Shown here piece by piece: positions 7,491 to 14,684 of a stretch of 15,779 bases of DNA. The first letter of the stretch is position 1. Each line of letters starts with the position of its first letter. The stretch is taken from the NCBI GenBank assembly GCA_902467875.1, contig CABQWP010000052.1:1-15779 (forward strand), written 5' to 3'. The position numbers and the translations under genes are program-made. The DNA comes from an uncultured Collinsella sp. (lineage in GTDB: Bacteria; Actinomycetota; Coriobacteriia; Coriobacteriales; Coriobacteriaceae). Below the pieces are notes generated by a model that saw only the letters and a program-made list of their open reading frames with translations, was not told the origin of the DNA and made no database searches.

Positions 7491-7582
7491 CGTTCATTAA
7501 GGCAAGCCAGGCCGCATCGGCCAGTATGTTGACTTGCCGCGCCACCGGAGGCGAAACCGGCCACGCGACTACTCCCTCATTT
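7481..7582 (-). promoter_or_regulatory. yybP-ykoY family Mn2+ riboswitch aptamer
   Basis: The mntP leader, read on the minus strand, has the family landmarks: GGGAGTAG (about 7571-7578) after the first strand of P1, a hairpin built on CCGG/CCGG, GTCAACATACT (complement of 7523-7533) within a helix GGCAAG/CTTGCC, and the closing AACGAGAC (complement of 7487-7494). P1 forms from ATGAG (complement of 7576-7580) and CTCGT (complement of 7483-7487), allowing one G-U pair. Known yybP-ykoY RNAs sense Mn2+ and commonly precede mntP. The P1 3' strand is part of the following terminator's 5' arm, so ligand-stabilised P1 should permit read-through. Confidence 0.87.
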
Positions 7583-7739
7583 ATGCGAATCCCGATGCTA
7601 CCACATAAGCAGCTCATTTGGATTGGGGCTCTCAGCTGTGTTCGCTCATTCTGTAAGCATCGGATTTTGCGGGCGTCACAGGGGCAAACCGTGAGAAACT
7701 TATTGACGTTTATGGAGCGTATACGATGGGAGCGATGCC

Positions 7740-8807
7740 TTGGATAAGAACGAGCTGCAAAAGCGTATGGAACAGGCCATTCGCCTGACGGCACCTGGCC
7801 AGCCGATCCGCACCGCCCTCGACATGATCATTGCCGGTCACCTGGGTGCCCTTATCTGCGTCGGCGACACCGAAAACGTGCTTGCTGCCGGTAACGACGG
7901 CTTCCCGCTCAACATTTCGTTTACCTCGAACCGCCTGTTCGAGCTTTCCAAGATGGACGGCGCCATCGTTATCGATGGCGACCTCACCCAGATCCTGCGC
8001 GCCAACTTCCACCTCAATCCCGATCCCTCGCTTGCCACGAGTGAGACGGGCATGCGTCACCGTACTGCCGCTCGCATGTCGGTGCTCACCGATGCCATCG
8101 TGATCTCGGTCTCGGCCCGTCGCGCCGTCGTTAACGTGTACGTTCACGGCAAGAGCTACGAGATCCAGCCCGTCACCACCATCATGAGCTCGGTCAACCA
8201 GCTCGTCGCCACGCTCCAGACCACCCGTCAGTCGCTCGACCGCTCCTTGTTGCGCCTGACGGCCCTTGAGCTCGACGACTACGTTACGCTCGCCGACATC
8301 ACCGGCATCTTCTCGAGTTTCGAGATCATGCAACAGGCAAAGACCGAGCTTAAGGATTGCATCGTCAAGCTGGGTAACCAGGGCAAGCTCGTGCAGATGC
8401 AGCTCGAGCAGCTCGCGGGCTCCAGCATGGATACCGAATACGACCTGATGATCCGCGACTACGCAAGCGATTCCTCCGAGGCAAACGCCGAGAAGATCCG
8501 CGCCGAGCTGAGCCGCATGACGCCTAAGGACCTGTCCGACCCGCAGCACGTGGCGGCAGTTCTGGGCTATGACGACCTGGACGAGGACTCCGTCATGACG
8601 CCGCTGGGCCTGCGCACGCTTTCGCGCGTGTCCGTCGTGCGCGACGGCGTGGCCGAGAAGATCGTCGACGAGTACGGCTCACTGCAGGAGCTCATGGACG
8701 ACATCAGCGAGGATCCGGAGCGCCTGGGCGACTTTGGCGTTAACAACCCTGCCATTCTTGCGGACTCCCTGTACCGCATGAAGGGCACCAAACAGGGGAA
8801 CGCATAA
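7740..8807 (+). CDS. disA: Diadenylate cyclase DisA (c-di-AMP synthase, DNA integrity scanning protein)
   Basis: Makes c-di-AMP from two ATP; in Bacillus it scans DNA and pauses at branched structures. It has 355 residues, the expected length. The DAC domain (~1-145) holds MDGAIVIDG (DGA 73-75) and GMRHRTA (RHR 106-108, T109), the two catalytic motifs. A helical spine follows (~150-290). The C-terminal HhH region (~295-350) lacks the usual GIGxxRA hairpin; the equivalent stretch reads LGDFGVNNPAI. The start is TTG 7740, seven nt after GGGAG; the frame is stopped at 7704 and has no ATG or GTG in between. It heads a tight operon: its stop overlaps the ispD ATG by one base. Confidence 0.93.
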   Translation: MDKNELQKRMEQAIRLTAPGQPIRTALDMIIAGHLGALICVGDTENVLAAGNDGFPLNISFTSNRLFELSKMDGAIVIDGDLTQILRANFHLNPDPSLATSETGMRHRTAARMSVLTDAIVISVSARRAVVNVYVHGKSYEIQPVTTIMSSVNQLVATLQTTRQSLDRSLLRLTALELDDYVTLADITGIFSSFEIMQQAKTELKDCIVKLGNQGKLVQMQLEQLAGSSMDTEYDLMIRDYASDSSEANAEKIRAELSRMTPKDLSDPQHVAAVLGYDDLDEDSVMTPLGLRTLSRVSVVRDGVAEKIVDEYGSLQELMDDISEDPERLGDFGVNNPAILADSLYRMKGTKQGNA

Positions 8808-9535
8808 TGGCGCCCGTATGCGCCGTGGTCGTTGCCGGTGGCAGCGGCCAGCGCTTTGGTAACCCCGGTGGCAAGCAGCTCGTTAACGTGGCGGGCCGTC
8901 CGCTTATGAGCTGGTCCATCCGCGCGTTCGATCGGAGCGATAAGGTCGGCCACATCGTCGTGGTTTGCCCTGCCGAGCGTCGTGCCGAGATGCGCCGCCT
9001 GGCCATCGACCCGTTTGACTATGACACGCCCATCAGCTTTGCCGATGCCGGCGATACCCGCCAGGATTCCACCCGTGCCGGCGTGCATGCGGTTCCGGCG
9101 GGCTTTGAATACGTCGCCATTCACGATGGTGCTCGTCCGCTCATTACGACCGAGGCCATCGACCACGCGATCGACGTGCTTGTGGGCGACCGCGCCCTCG
9201 ACGGTGTCGTGTGCGGTCAGCCCGCGATCGACACGCTCAAGATCGTCGATGGCGACAACATCGTCGAGACGCCGCCGCGCGAGCTGTACTGGGCTGCGCA
9301 GACGCCGCAGATCTTTAGCGTCGATGCTATGAAGCGCGCCCACGCTGCAGCCATTGCCGAGGGCTTTATCGGCACCGATGATTCGTCGCTGGTCGAGCGC
9401 ATGGGCGGGCGCGTCCGCTGTGTCCAGAGCCCGCGCGATAACCTTAAGGTGACGGTGCCCGAGGACCTGCGTCCCGTAACCGCGATTCTGCTCGGTCGCA
9501 TGGCCGAGGGAGAGGACCTTCCCCATGTTCAGTAA
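8807..9535 (+). CDS. ispD: 2-C-methyl-D-erythritol 4-phosphate cytidylyltransferase IspD
   Basis: Third step of the MEP isoprenoid pathway: MEP plus CTP gives CDP-ME. It has 242 residues, near the usual ~230. The N-terminal nucleotide-binding loop AVVVAGGSGQRFG (~6-18) is followed by GGKQ (21-24), where most family members have PKQ; the lysine is kept. Other motifs are GDTRQDS (~82-88), HDGARP (~106-111) and AAQTPQIF (~163-170). The ATG shares a base with the disA stop, and the gene overlaps ispF by 11 nt, so the three genes are translationally coupled. The next two pathway activities side by side (ispD, ispF) match the Bacillus order. Confidence 0.93.
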   Translation: MAPVCAVVVAGGSGQRFGNPGGKQLVNVAGRPLMSWSIRAFDRSDKVGHIVVVCPAERRAEMRRLAIDPFDYDTPISFADAGDTRQDSTRAGVHAVPAGFEYVAIHDGARPLITTEAIDHAIDVLVGDRALDGVVCGQPAIDTLKIVDGDNIVETPPRELYWAAQTPQIFSVDAMKRAHAAAIAEGFIGTDDSSLVERMGGRVRCVQSPRDNLKVTVPEDLRPVTAILLGRMAEGEDLPHVQ

Positions 9536-10019
9536 CCTGCGCATTGGCCATGGCTACGACGTTCACCGTCTGGTGGAGGGGCGTCGATGTATCATCGGCG
9601 GTGTCGACATTCCCTACGAGCGCGGCCTGCTGGGCCACTCGGATGCCGATGTGCTCGCGCACGCCTTGGCCGACGCCATTCTGGGCGCCTGCCGCGGGGG
9701 AGACATCGGCAAGCTATTCCCCGATACCGACCCCGCCTATGAGGGTGCCGATTCGATGGTGCTGCTCGCTCGCGTGATGGACTATGCGCGCGAGCTGGGC
9801 TTCGAGTTTGTCGATGCCGATTGCACCATTGCCTGCCAGCAGCCTAAGATCACCCCGCACCGCGATGCCATGCGCGCCAACCTTGCCCATGCCCTGGGTG
9901 TTGACGTCGAAAACGTGGGCGTCGCCGCCACTACGACCGAAAAGCTCGGTTGGGAAGGCCAGGGCGAGGGAATCGGCGCCTGGGCCGTCTGCCTGCTACA
10001 GAAAACCGTTAAGGAGTAA
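9525..10019 (+). CDS. ispF: 2-C-methyl-D-erythritol 2,4-cyclodiphosphate synthase IspF
   Basis: Cyclises CDP-ME 2-phosphate to MEcPP, releasing CMP; works as a homotrimer. It has 164 residues, the normal size. Zinc ligands are GHGYDVHR (D12, H14) and GHSDADVLAHALAD (H46). ATTTEKLGW (~132-140) is the conserved CDP-binding stretch, and the C-terminal GQGEGIGAWAVCLL is typical. It starts inside the end of ispD (11-nt overlap), and cysS follows after three nt, so all sit on one transcript. No fusion with ispD, unlike some proteobacteria. Confidence 0.95.
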   Translation: MFSNLRIGHGYDVHRLVEGRRCIIGGVDIPYERGLLGHSDADVLAHALADAILGACRGGDIGKLFPDTDPAYEGADSMVLLARVMDYARELGFEFVDADCTIACQQPKITPHRDAMRANLAHALGVDVENVGVAATTTEKLGWEGQGEGIGAWAVCLLQKTVKE

Positions 10020-10022
10020 CGA

Positions 10023-11489
10023 ATGCGTATCTACAACAGCGCTACCCATAAAAAGGAAGAGTTCCAGCCCATCGAGTCCGGAAAGGTCCGCATGTACGTG
10101 TGCGGCCCCACGGTCTACGACAACATCCACATCGGCAACGCCCGCACGTTCATCAGCTTTGACGTGATTCGTCGCTGGCTCATCGCGAGCGGCTACGAGG
10201 TCACATTCGCCCAGAACCTCACCGATGTCGATGACAAGATCATCAAGCGCGCCAACGAGCAGGGCCGTACCGCCGCCGAGGTTGCGACGGAGTTCTCTGA
10301 CAAGTTTATCGGCGTTATGCGCGCCGCCAACGTGCTCGATCCCGATGTGCGTCCTCGCGCCACCAAGGAGATCGGCCCCATGATCGCCATGATCAAGACG
10401 CTCATCGAGCAGGGCCATGCCTATGCCGCCGATAACGGCGACGTGTACTTTGCCGTGCGCAGCGATCCCAACTACGGCCAAGTCTCGGGCCGCAACATCG
10501 ACGACCTTATGGTGGGTGCGCGCATCGAGGAGAACGAGGACAAGAACGACCCGCTCGACTTTGCCCTATGGAAGGCCGCCAAGCCCGGCGAGCCCAGCTG
10601 GCCGAGCCCCTGGGGCGAGGGCCGTCCCGGTTGGCACACCGAGTGCGCCGCCATGGTACACCGCTACCTGGGCACTCCGATTGACATTCATGGCGGCGGC
10701 TCCGACCTTGCCTTCCCGCATCACGAGAACGAGTGCGCCCAGGCCACCTGCGCCTGGCACCAGGGTTTCTCCAACACCTGGATGCACACGGGCATGCTGC
10801 TGGTCGACGGCGAGAAGATGTCCAAGTCGCTCGGCAACTTCTTTACGCTGGCCGAGGTCCTCGAGCAGCACTCTGCCGCGGCCCTGCGTCTGCTGATGTT
10901 GCAGACGAGCTATCGCTCGCCGCTCGACTTTTCTTGGGAGCGCCTGGAGGGTGCCGAGAACTCGCTCACGCGTATCGCCGGTACGGTCGAGAACCTGCGC
11001 TGGGCCGCGAACCATGCGACGGCCGATGCCGATGAGGCAGCATCCAAGGCGTTTGCCGCCAAGGCCGCCGAGACCCGTGCCACCTTTAAGGAGTGCATGG
11101 ACGACGACTTTAACTCCGCCGGTGCCATGGGTGCTGTCTTTGGCTTTGTGACCGAGTGCAACCAGTACCTGGAGCAGGCGGGCGATGCTGCCGACAAGGC
11201 CGCAGTCCTGGCTGCCGCCGATACGCTGGCCGAGCTGCTCGATACGTTTGGCGTCGAGCTTCCCGAGCCCAAGGTCGAGCTGCCGCTGGGCCTGCTGGGC
11301 GTTGCCGCCGGCCTGGTTGCCTACACGGGTGACGACGTGGACGAGGCTGCTGCCAAGATTCTCGAGGCCCGCGCCGAGGCCCGTGCCGCCAAGAACTGGG
11401 ATCTGGCCGACGCCATCCGCGACCAGCTCAAGGACCTCGGGCTGACGATCGAGGATACCGCCGCCGGCACTCGTATTAAGAGTCTCTAG
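10023..11489 (+). CDS. cysS: Cysteinyl-tRNA synthetase
   Basis: A 488-residue class I aminoacyl-tRNA synthetase that charges tRNA-Cys. The zinc site begins with C27 in VCGPTVYD and continues with C208 (WHTEC) and the HHENE segment. The HIGH-type motif is HIGN (36-39), and KMSKSLGN lies at ~265. The C terminus (IRDQLKDLGLTIEDTAAGTR) is the usual tRNA-anticodon domain end. ATG 10023 follows the ispF stop by three nt with AAGGAG in the ispF end (complete motif at about 10009-10016). In Bacillus cysS is also followed by rlmB and yacP. It is the last gene before a 130-nt gap. Confidence 0.95.
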   Translation: MRIYNSATHKKEEFQPIESGKVRMYVCGPTVYDNIHIGNARTFISFDVIRRWLIASGYEVTFAQNLTDVDDKIIKRANEQGRTAAEVATEFSDKFIGVMRAANVLDPDVRPRATKEIGPMIAMIKTLIEQGHAYAADNGDVYFAVRSDPNYGQVSGRNIDDLMVGARIEENEDKNDPLDFALWKAAKPGEPSWPSPWGEGRPGWHTECAAMVHRYLGTPIDIHGGGSDLAFPHHENECAQATCAWHQGFSNTWMHTGMLLVDGEKMSKSLGNFFTLAEVLEQHSAAALRLLMLQTSYRSPLDFSWERLEGAENSLTRIAGTVENLRWAANHATADADEAASKAFAAKAAETRATFKECMDDDFNSAGAMGAVFGFVTECNQYLEQAGDAADKAAVLAAADTLAELLDTFGVELPEPKVELPLGLLGVAAGLVAYTGDDVDEAAAKILEARAEARAAKNWDLADAIRDQLKDLGLTIEDTAAGTRIKSL

Positions 11490-11619
11490 TATTTGTCGAC
11501 CGTTCGAGGTGCGGCAGATTGCCTTGAAAGAGGAGGGCATAGACCTGGTGGTCATGCCCGACGATTGAAAGGCAAGGTGCCGTGGCTCGGACGGGCGGTT
11601 CTTGTTTGTTATCTTTTTA
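11490..11619 (+). other. cysS-rlmB intergenic gap with a candidate structured RNA
   Basis: There is no complete gene here; mrnC, found at this place in Bacillus, is absent. A hairpin at 11535-11559 (GGGCAT, bulged A, GACC / GGTC, ATGCCC, loop TGGT) sits inside an outer stem TTGCCTT (11519-11525) / AAGGCAA (11569-11575), separated by a symmetric 9x9 internal loop. A T-rich tract (11600-11618) follows just before the rlmB ATG. I found no usable Shine-Dalgarno in the last 20 nt. This may be a leader, a processing site or a decayed gene. Confidence 0.4.
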
Positions 11620-12532
11620 ATGGGAAAACCGCAAGCGTGCGCCTCGTGGCGGCAAGCAGGCTGCTTCTGGCTCGCGTCCGATTCGCCGCAATGACCGCGC
11701 TGCCGCTCCCAAGGGCCAGCGCGATCGCACCCAGGCCGCACGTCCGCAGCGCGATCGCAACCGCGACGCTGTCCAGGCTCCCAAGGGCGAGTTTATCGAA
11801 GGTCGTCGTGCAGCCGCCGAGGCGCTGCGCACTGGTTTTCCCATCAAGTGCGCGCTCATTGCCGAGGGCGGGGAGCGCGATGCCGCCTTGTCGCGCCTGG
11901 TCGACGACCTCAACGCCGTGGGTGTCCGCATTAAGTATGTGCCGCGCGCGCAGCTCGACGCACTGTCGAGCCACGGCGCTCACCAGGGCATCGCGCTCGA
12001 GGTTGGCAACTTCCCCTATGCCGATGTCGCCGATATTCTCGACCGCGCAGGCGAGGGCCCGGCACTTGTCGTGGTGCTCGACCACGTGACTGACGACGGC
12101 AACTTTGGCGCCATCGTGCGCTCCGCCGAGGTTGTGGGCGCGGCGGGCGTCGTCATTGCCAATAAGCGTGCCGCCGGCGTGACCGTGGGCAGCTATAAGA
12201 CCTCAGCCGGTGCCGTCATGCATCTGCCTATCGCGCAGGTTCCCAATATCGCCCGTGCGCTCGACGATTTTAAGGCCGCTGGTTTTTGGGTGGGCGGTGC
12301 TTCCGAGCACGCCGAAGGCAGTTGCTGGGATGCTCCCTTCGAAGGTCGCGTGGCGCTCGTCATGGGCTCCGAGGGCGACGGCATCTCGCGCCTGGTACTC
12401 GAGAAATGCGACTTTTTGACCAAGCTTCCCCAGCGCGGCATGACCGAGAGCCTCAATGTTGCCCAGGCGACCACGGCGTTGTGCTTTGAGTGGCTGCGCC
12501 GCAACGCCGGCGAGCTCATGGGGGAGGAGTAG
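11620..12532 (+). CDS. rlmB: 23S rRNA 2'-O-methyltransferase RlmB (TrmH/SpoU family), apparent frameshift at the start
   Basis: SAM-dependent 2'-O-ribose methyltransferase of the SpoU class; E. coli RlmB modifies G2251. The frame is open from 11621, just after a TAA. It encodes a Lys/Arg-rich N-terminal tail, then a substrate-binding domain (GEFIEGRRAAAEAL... HQGIALEV) and the SPOUT domain with LDHVTDDGNFGAIVRSAEVVGAAG, GSEGDGIS and the trefoil-knot SLNVAQATTAL. No ATG, GTG or TTG occurs in this frame before TTG 11888, which would remove most of the substrate-binding domain. ATG 11620 is one base out of frame. Removing one G or A from GGGAAAA (11622-11628) joins it to the rest as M-(E/G)-N-R-K-R and gives about 303 residues. 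It ends three nt before the yacP-like gene. Confidence 0.85.
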
Positions 12533-12535
12533 AGC

Positions 12536-13213
12536 ATGTCCAAAAAGAACCGTGCCAAGTCCAAGGCCAAGCGCTTTGGCGAGGGTTCGGCCAAGCCGAT
12601 TGTTTCGGCCGCGACCTACGGCGTGGGCGGCAATGCGTTTGCGCAGGCTATCGCCGACCCGGTCTCGACGGTGCACTCCAACAAGCCCGAGCTGCTGGTG
12701 GTCGACGGCTACAACGTGATCCACTGCACGCCACGCTACGAAAAGCTCGTCTACGACCATTCCGACGATCCGTATTCCAGCGACGTTCACGATATGGCGC
12801 GCACCGCCCTCATCAACGACGTTGCCGCGTTTGCCCAAGGCCGCTACGAGGCTGTGATCGTCTTTGACGGCGCGGGAAACATCTCCAGCGAGCGCCCCAA
12901 CCTGCCTGCTCGCGGCGTGCGCATCGAGTTCTCGCCGACGGGCGTATCGGCCGATACCGTGGTGCAGAAGCTCTGCATCGAGGCACGCGAGGAAGGCCGC
13001 GCGTGCTCCGTGGTGTCGAGTGACGGCACGATCCAGGCCGTCGTCATGGGCAAGGGCGTTACACGCATCTCGAGCCGTATGCTGGTGGACGAGATCAAAC
13101 AGATCGATAACGACGTGCATGAGGCCGAGGAAGCACCCCAGATCAAGATGACCCTGGGCAGCCGCCTGAGCCCCGAGGCCCTGGCAAAGCTCAAGGCCCT
13201 GCGCGGGCGGTAA
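12536..13213 (+). CDS. yacP: NYN-domain ribonuclease, YacP/Rae1-like
   Basis: A 225-residue protein with the YacP-type NYN (PIN-like) fold. In Bacillus the homologue Rae1 is a ribosome-associated endoribonuclease. LLVVDGYNVIH (~53-63) holds the first catalytic Asp, VIVFDGAGN (~105-113) the second, SADTVVQKL (~137-145) the third, and VVSSDGTIQ (~157-165) the fourth. A basic N-terminal ~50 residues (KKNRAKSKAKR) could aid RNA or ribosome binding; Rae1 itself lacks so long an extension. ATG 12536 is three nt after the rlmB stop, with GGGGGAGGAG as ribosome-binding site inside the rlmB end. Its place after rlmB matches the conserved order. Confidence 0.9.
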   Translation: MSKKNRAKSKAKRFGEGSAKPIVSAATYGVGGNAFAQAIADPVSTVHSNKPELLVVDGYNVIHCTPRYEKLVYDHSDDPYSSDVHDMARTALINDVAAFAQGRYEAVIVFDGAGNISSERPNLPARGVRIEFSPTGVSADTVVQKLCIEAREEGRACSVVSSDGTIQAVVMGKGVTRISSRMLVDEIKQIDNDVHEAEEAPQIKMTLGSRLSPEALAKLKALRGR

Positions 13214-13215
13214 GG

Positions 13216-13247
13216 GAGTTGGCGGGGCAATGCTGCCTCGCTAACTC
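13216..13247. terminator. Convergent hairpin between yacP and the HTH-HipA gene (possible terminator)
   Basis: A 14-bp stem with two G-T pairs (13216-13229 with 13234-13247) and a 4-nt loop ATGC. The right arm contains the stop codon of the minus-strand gene. No T-run follows on either strand, so termination would be weak or factor-assisted. Confidence 0.4.
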
Positions 13248-14581
13248 CATTCAGCGATGTCGATCATTCTTTCGAGGCGCCACGTTAGCGCCTCTTTTAG
13301 ATAAGGCAGTCTCGCTGCTAGGGCATCGTTTTTAGACAGAATCTCGATCGCCTCGTCGACAAAGCCCTCGAGTTTGTCGCCGTCAAACCAGCCCATGTCC
13401 TCGACGAGCAACATTTGTTTGGCGGGACTTGAATGAAATTGTGCGCTGGTAAAACTGTGCTCTCCCGCCCTAAGCTCCTCTAGCGATATGTTGCACCAGA
13501 GTGATGAGCCCGAATCGAAGATGGGGGCAGGTCTGCAGGCTTGCGTGTTGACGTTTCGCACAAGGCCAAAGTTACGCCAATGGCGGTCATAGTTGGCGAT
13601 GATGTCGTCGCATACGATCATGCGGTCAAGGGCATCCTTGACGCCTGTCACCCCGAGCTCCTCGCAGTTTGCTACATATCGCTCGTAGTCGGTTAGCCGT
13701 TCATCTGCGTTCGCGTACTGGTTTACATAGAACGCAGGGACATACTCTTCTTCATCAGTTAAGAAGACATCGCATATGCTCAGGGCGGAAGTGCCCGTGC
13801 CCTCGAGCGAGTAAGGCACATAATCGCAGGCGTTTAGGATGCGACGGTGAAGTGCAGTCGCCACCAGCTCGTTATAAGGTTCCTGGTCCAGGTGCGCTCC
13901 TGCCTTATGCAGAATTCGACGCTCGCCCTCGCACGTCCAGTACTTTTGAAGATTGCCGTCCGAGGTGTTATCGGGCTTTGCAGCAGCCGCTTTTCCCTCT
14001 GGGGCAAAGGGCGCAATGGACAGTGAGACGTCATCAAAGGCGTTATTGAAGAAGTTGATATCCTCCCAGGTGAGACCGGAGTCTTGGGGCCTAATCCAAT
14101 ACTGGTCGGATAAGGAGAGGCCAAGATTTCGCTGTACGAGTTCATCGGGAACATCGACTGCGGCTTCTGCAAGCAGGGAGGCTAGCCCAATGCGTGTGAG
14201 CGGGATACCGCGGCCGCGCCACCAAATGCGGAAAGAGTCGAGCGACACGGGACTATTGGGGCCAAGTACTCCAATAGGCGCGTGGGTGTAATCGATGTCG
14301 GCGCCGATATGGGTAAAGTCTTTTCGCGATGTGCTGTAGACCAGCTGAGCGACTTCGTACGTGCGGTTCATGAGGGTGAACGCGATCTCGCTCTTACCGT
14401 GGCCGCGGCGGGGACGTCCCCCCGTTTTGGTCACGGAGCGGAGTCGCGTGTCGACGCTGTCTTTGTCGATGAGCCATACACCAGAAGCCTTGCGGGCCTC
14501 AAGTGCTTCGTTTTTTATGAGCTCCTGCACCCTGCGCGGAGTGATGCCGAGCAGTTCGGCTGCTTCCTTGGTAGTAAGCAT
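13241..14581 (-). CDS. Single-chain HTH - HipA-like kinase fusion
   Basis: A 446-residue protein. Residues 1-47 are an excisionase/MerR-like helix-turn-helix (LTTKEAAELLGITPRRVQEL, wing GVWLIDKDSV). Residues ~52-63 (KTGGRPRRGHGK) are an AT-hook-like basic linker. The rest is a divergent HipA-type kinase: SDGNLQKYW (~207-215, nucleotide loop), LHKAG (K226), the catalytic loop YDRHWRNFG (D332, N337), and IFDSGSSLW (D356, metal site). The start is ATG 14581, with GAAGGG seven nt upstream on the minus strand; an in-frame TTG at 14623 lies inside the operator and is unlikely. It has no separate antitoxin gene, so repressor and kinase appear to share one chain. GC is visibly lower than in the neighbouring operon. 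Toxin, signalling or phage-defence roles are possible. Confidence 0.82.
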   Translation of the reverse strand: MLTTKEAAELLGITPRRVQELIKNEALEARKASGVWLIDKDSVDTRLRSVTKTGGRPRRGHGKSEIAFTLMNRTYEVAQLVYSTSRKDFTHIGADIDYTHAPIGVLGPNSPVSLDSFRIWWRGRGIPLTRIGLASLLAEAAVDVPDELVQRNLGLSLSDQYWIRPQDSGLTWEDINFFNNAFDDVSLSIAPFAPEGKAAAAKPDNTSDGNLQKYWTCEGERRILHKAGAHLDQEPYNELVATALHRRILNACDYVPYSLEGTGTSALSICDVFLTDEEEYVPAFYVNQYANADERLTDYERYVANCEELGVTGVKDALDRMIVCDDIIANYDRHWRNFGLVRNVNTQACRPAPIFDSGSSLWCNISLEELRAGEHSFTSAQFHSSPAKQMLLVEDMGWFDGDKLEGFVDEAIEILSKNDALAARLPYLKEALTWRLERMIDIAEWS

Positions 14582-14591
14582 CGCGAAACCC

Positions 14592-14652
14592 TTCGTCAGA
14601 ACGAATAGTTTTATATATAGCAATTGTAATTAAAACTATTCGTTCTGACGAA
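14592..14652 (-). promoter_or_regulatory. 21-bp inverted-repeat operator of the HTH-HipA gene
   Basis: Perfect 21-bp arms at 14592-14612 and 14632-14652 flank a 19-bp AT-rich spacer. Each arm holds a smaller palindrome, TTCGT-4 nt-ACGAA, so two dimer sites are likely. The spacer holds TATATA, a possible -10 for the minus strand. It lies 10 nt before ATG 14581, which points to autoregulation by the gene's own N-terminal HTH. Confidence 0.8.
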
Positions 14653-14684
14653 TGGTTTTGAGATGTGGTCGGGTGAAGGGCCTG

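Noticed and set aside
6662..7747. 361-codon plus-strand frame across the mntP region
   Set aside because: It runs antisense through hipB operators, mntP, the riboswitch and its terminator; composition is a shadow of mntP and no start signal is seen.
8567..9544. 325-codon minus-strand frame antisense to ispD and the end of disA
   Set aside because: Spans two confident genes on the other strand and has no recognisable domain.
10566..11741. 391-codon minus-strand frame antisense to cysS
   Set aside because: Shadow of cysS codon bias, which has intact HIGN and KMSKS motifs.
11493..12089. 198-codon plus-strand frame overlapping the rlmB start
   Set aside because: From ~11640 on it is the wrong frame of the RlmB coding sequence (Arg/Ala/Ser/Pro-rich); the conserved RlmB domains are in the other frame.
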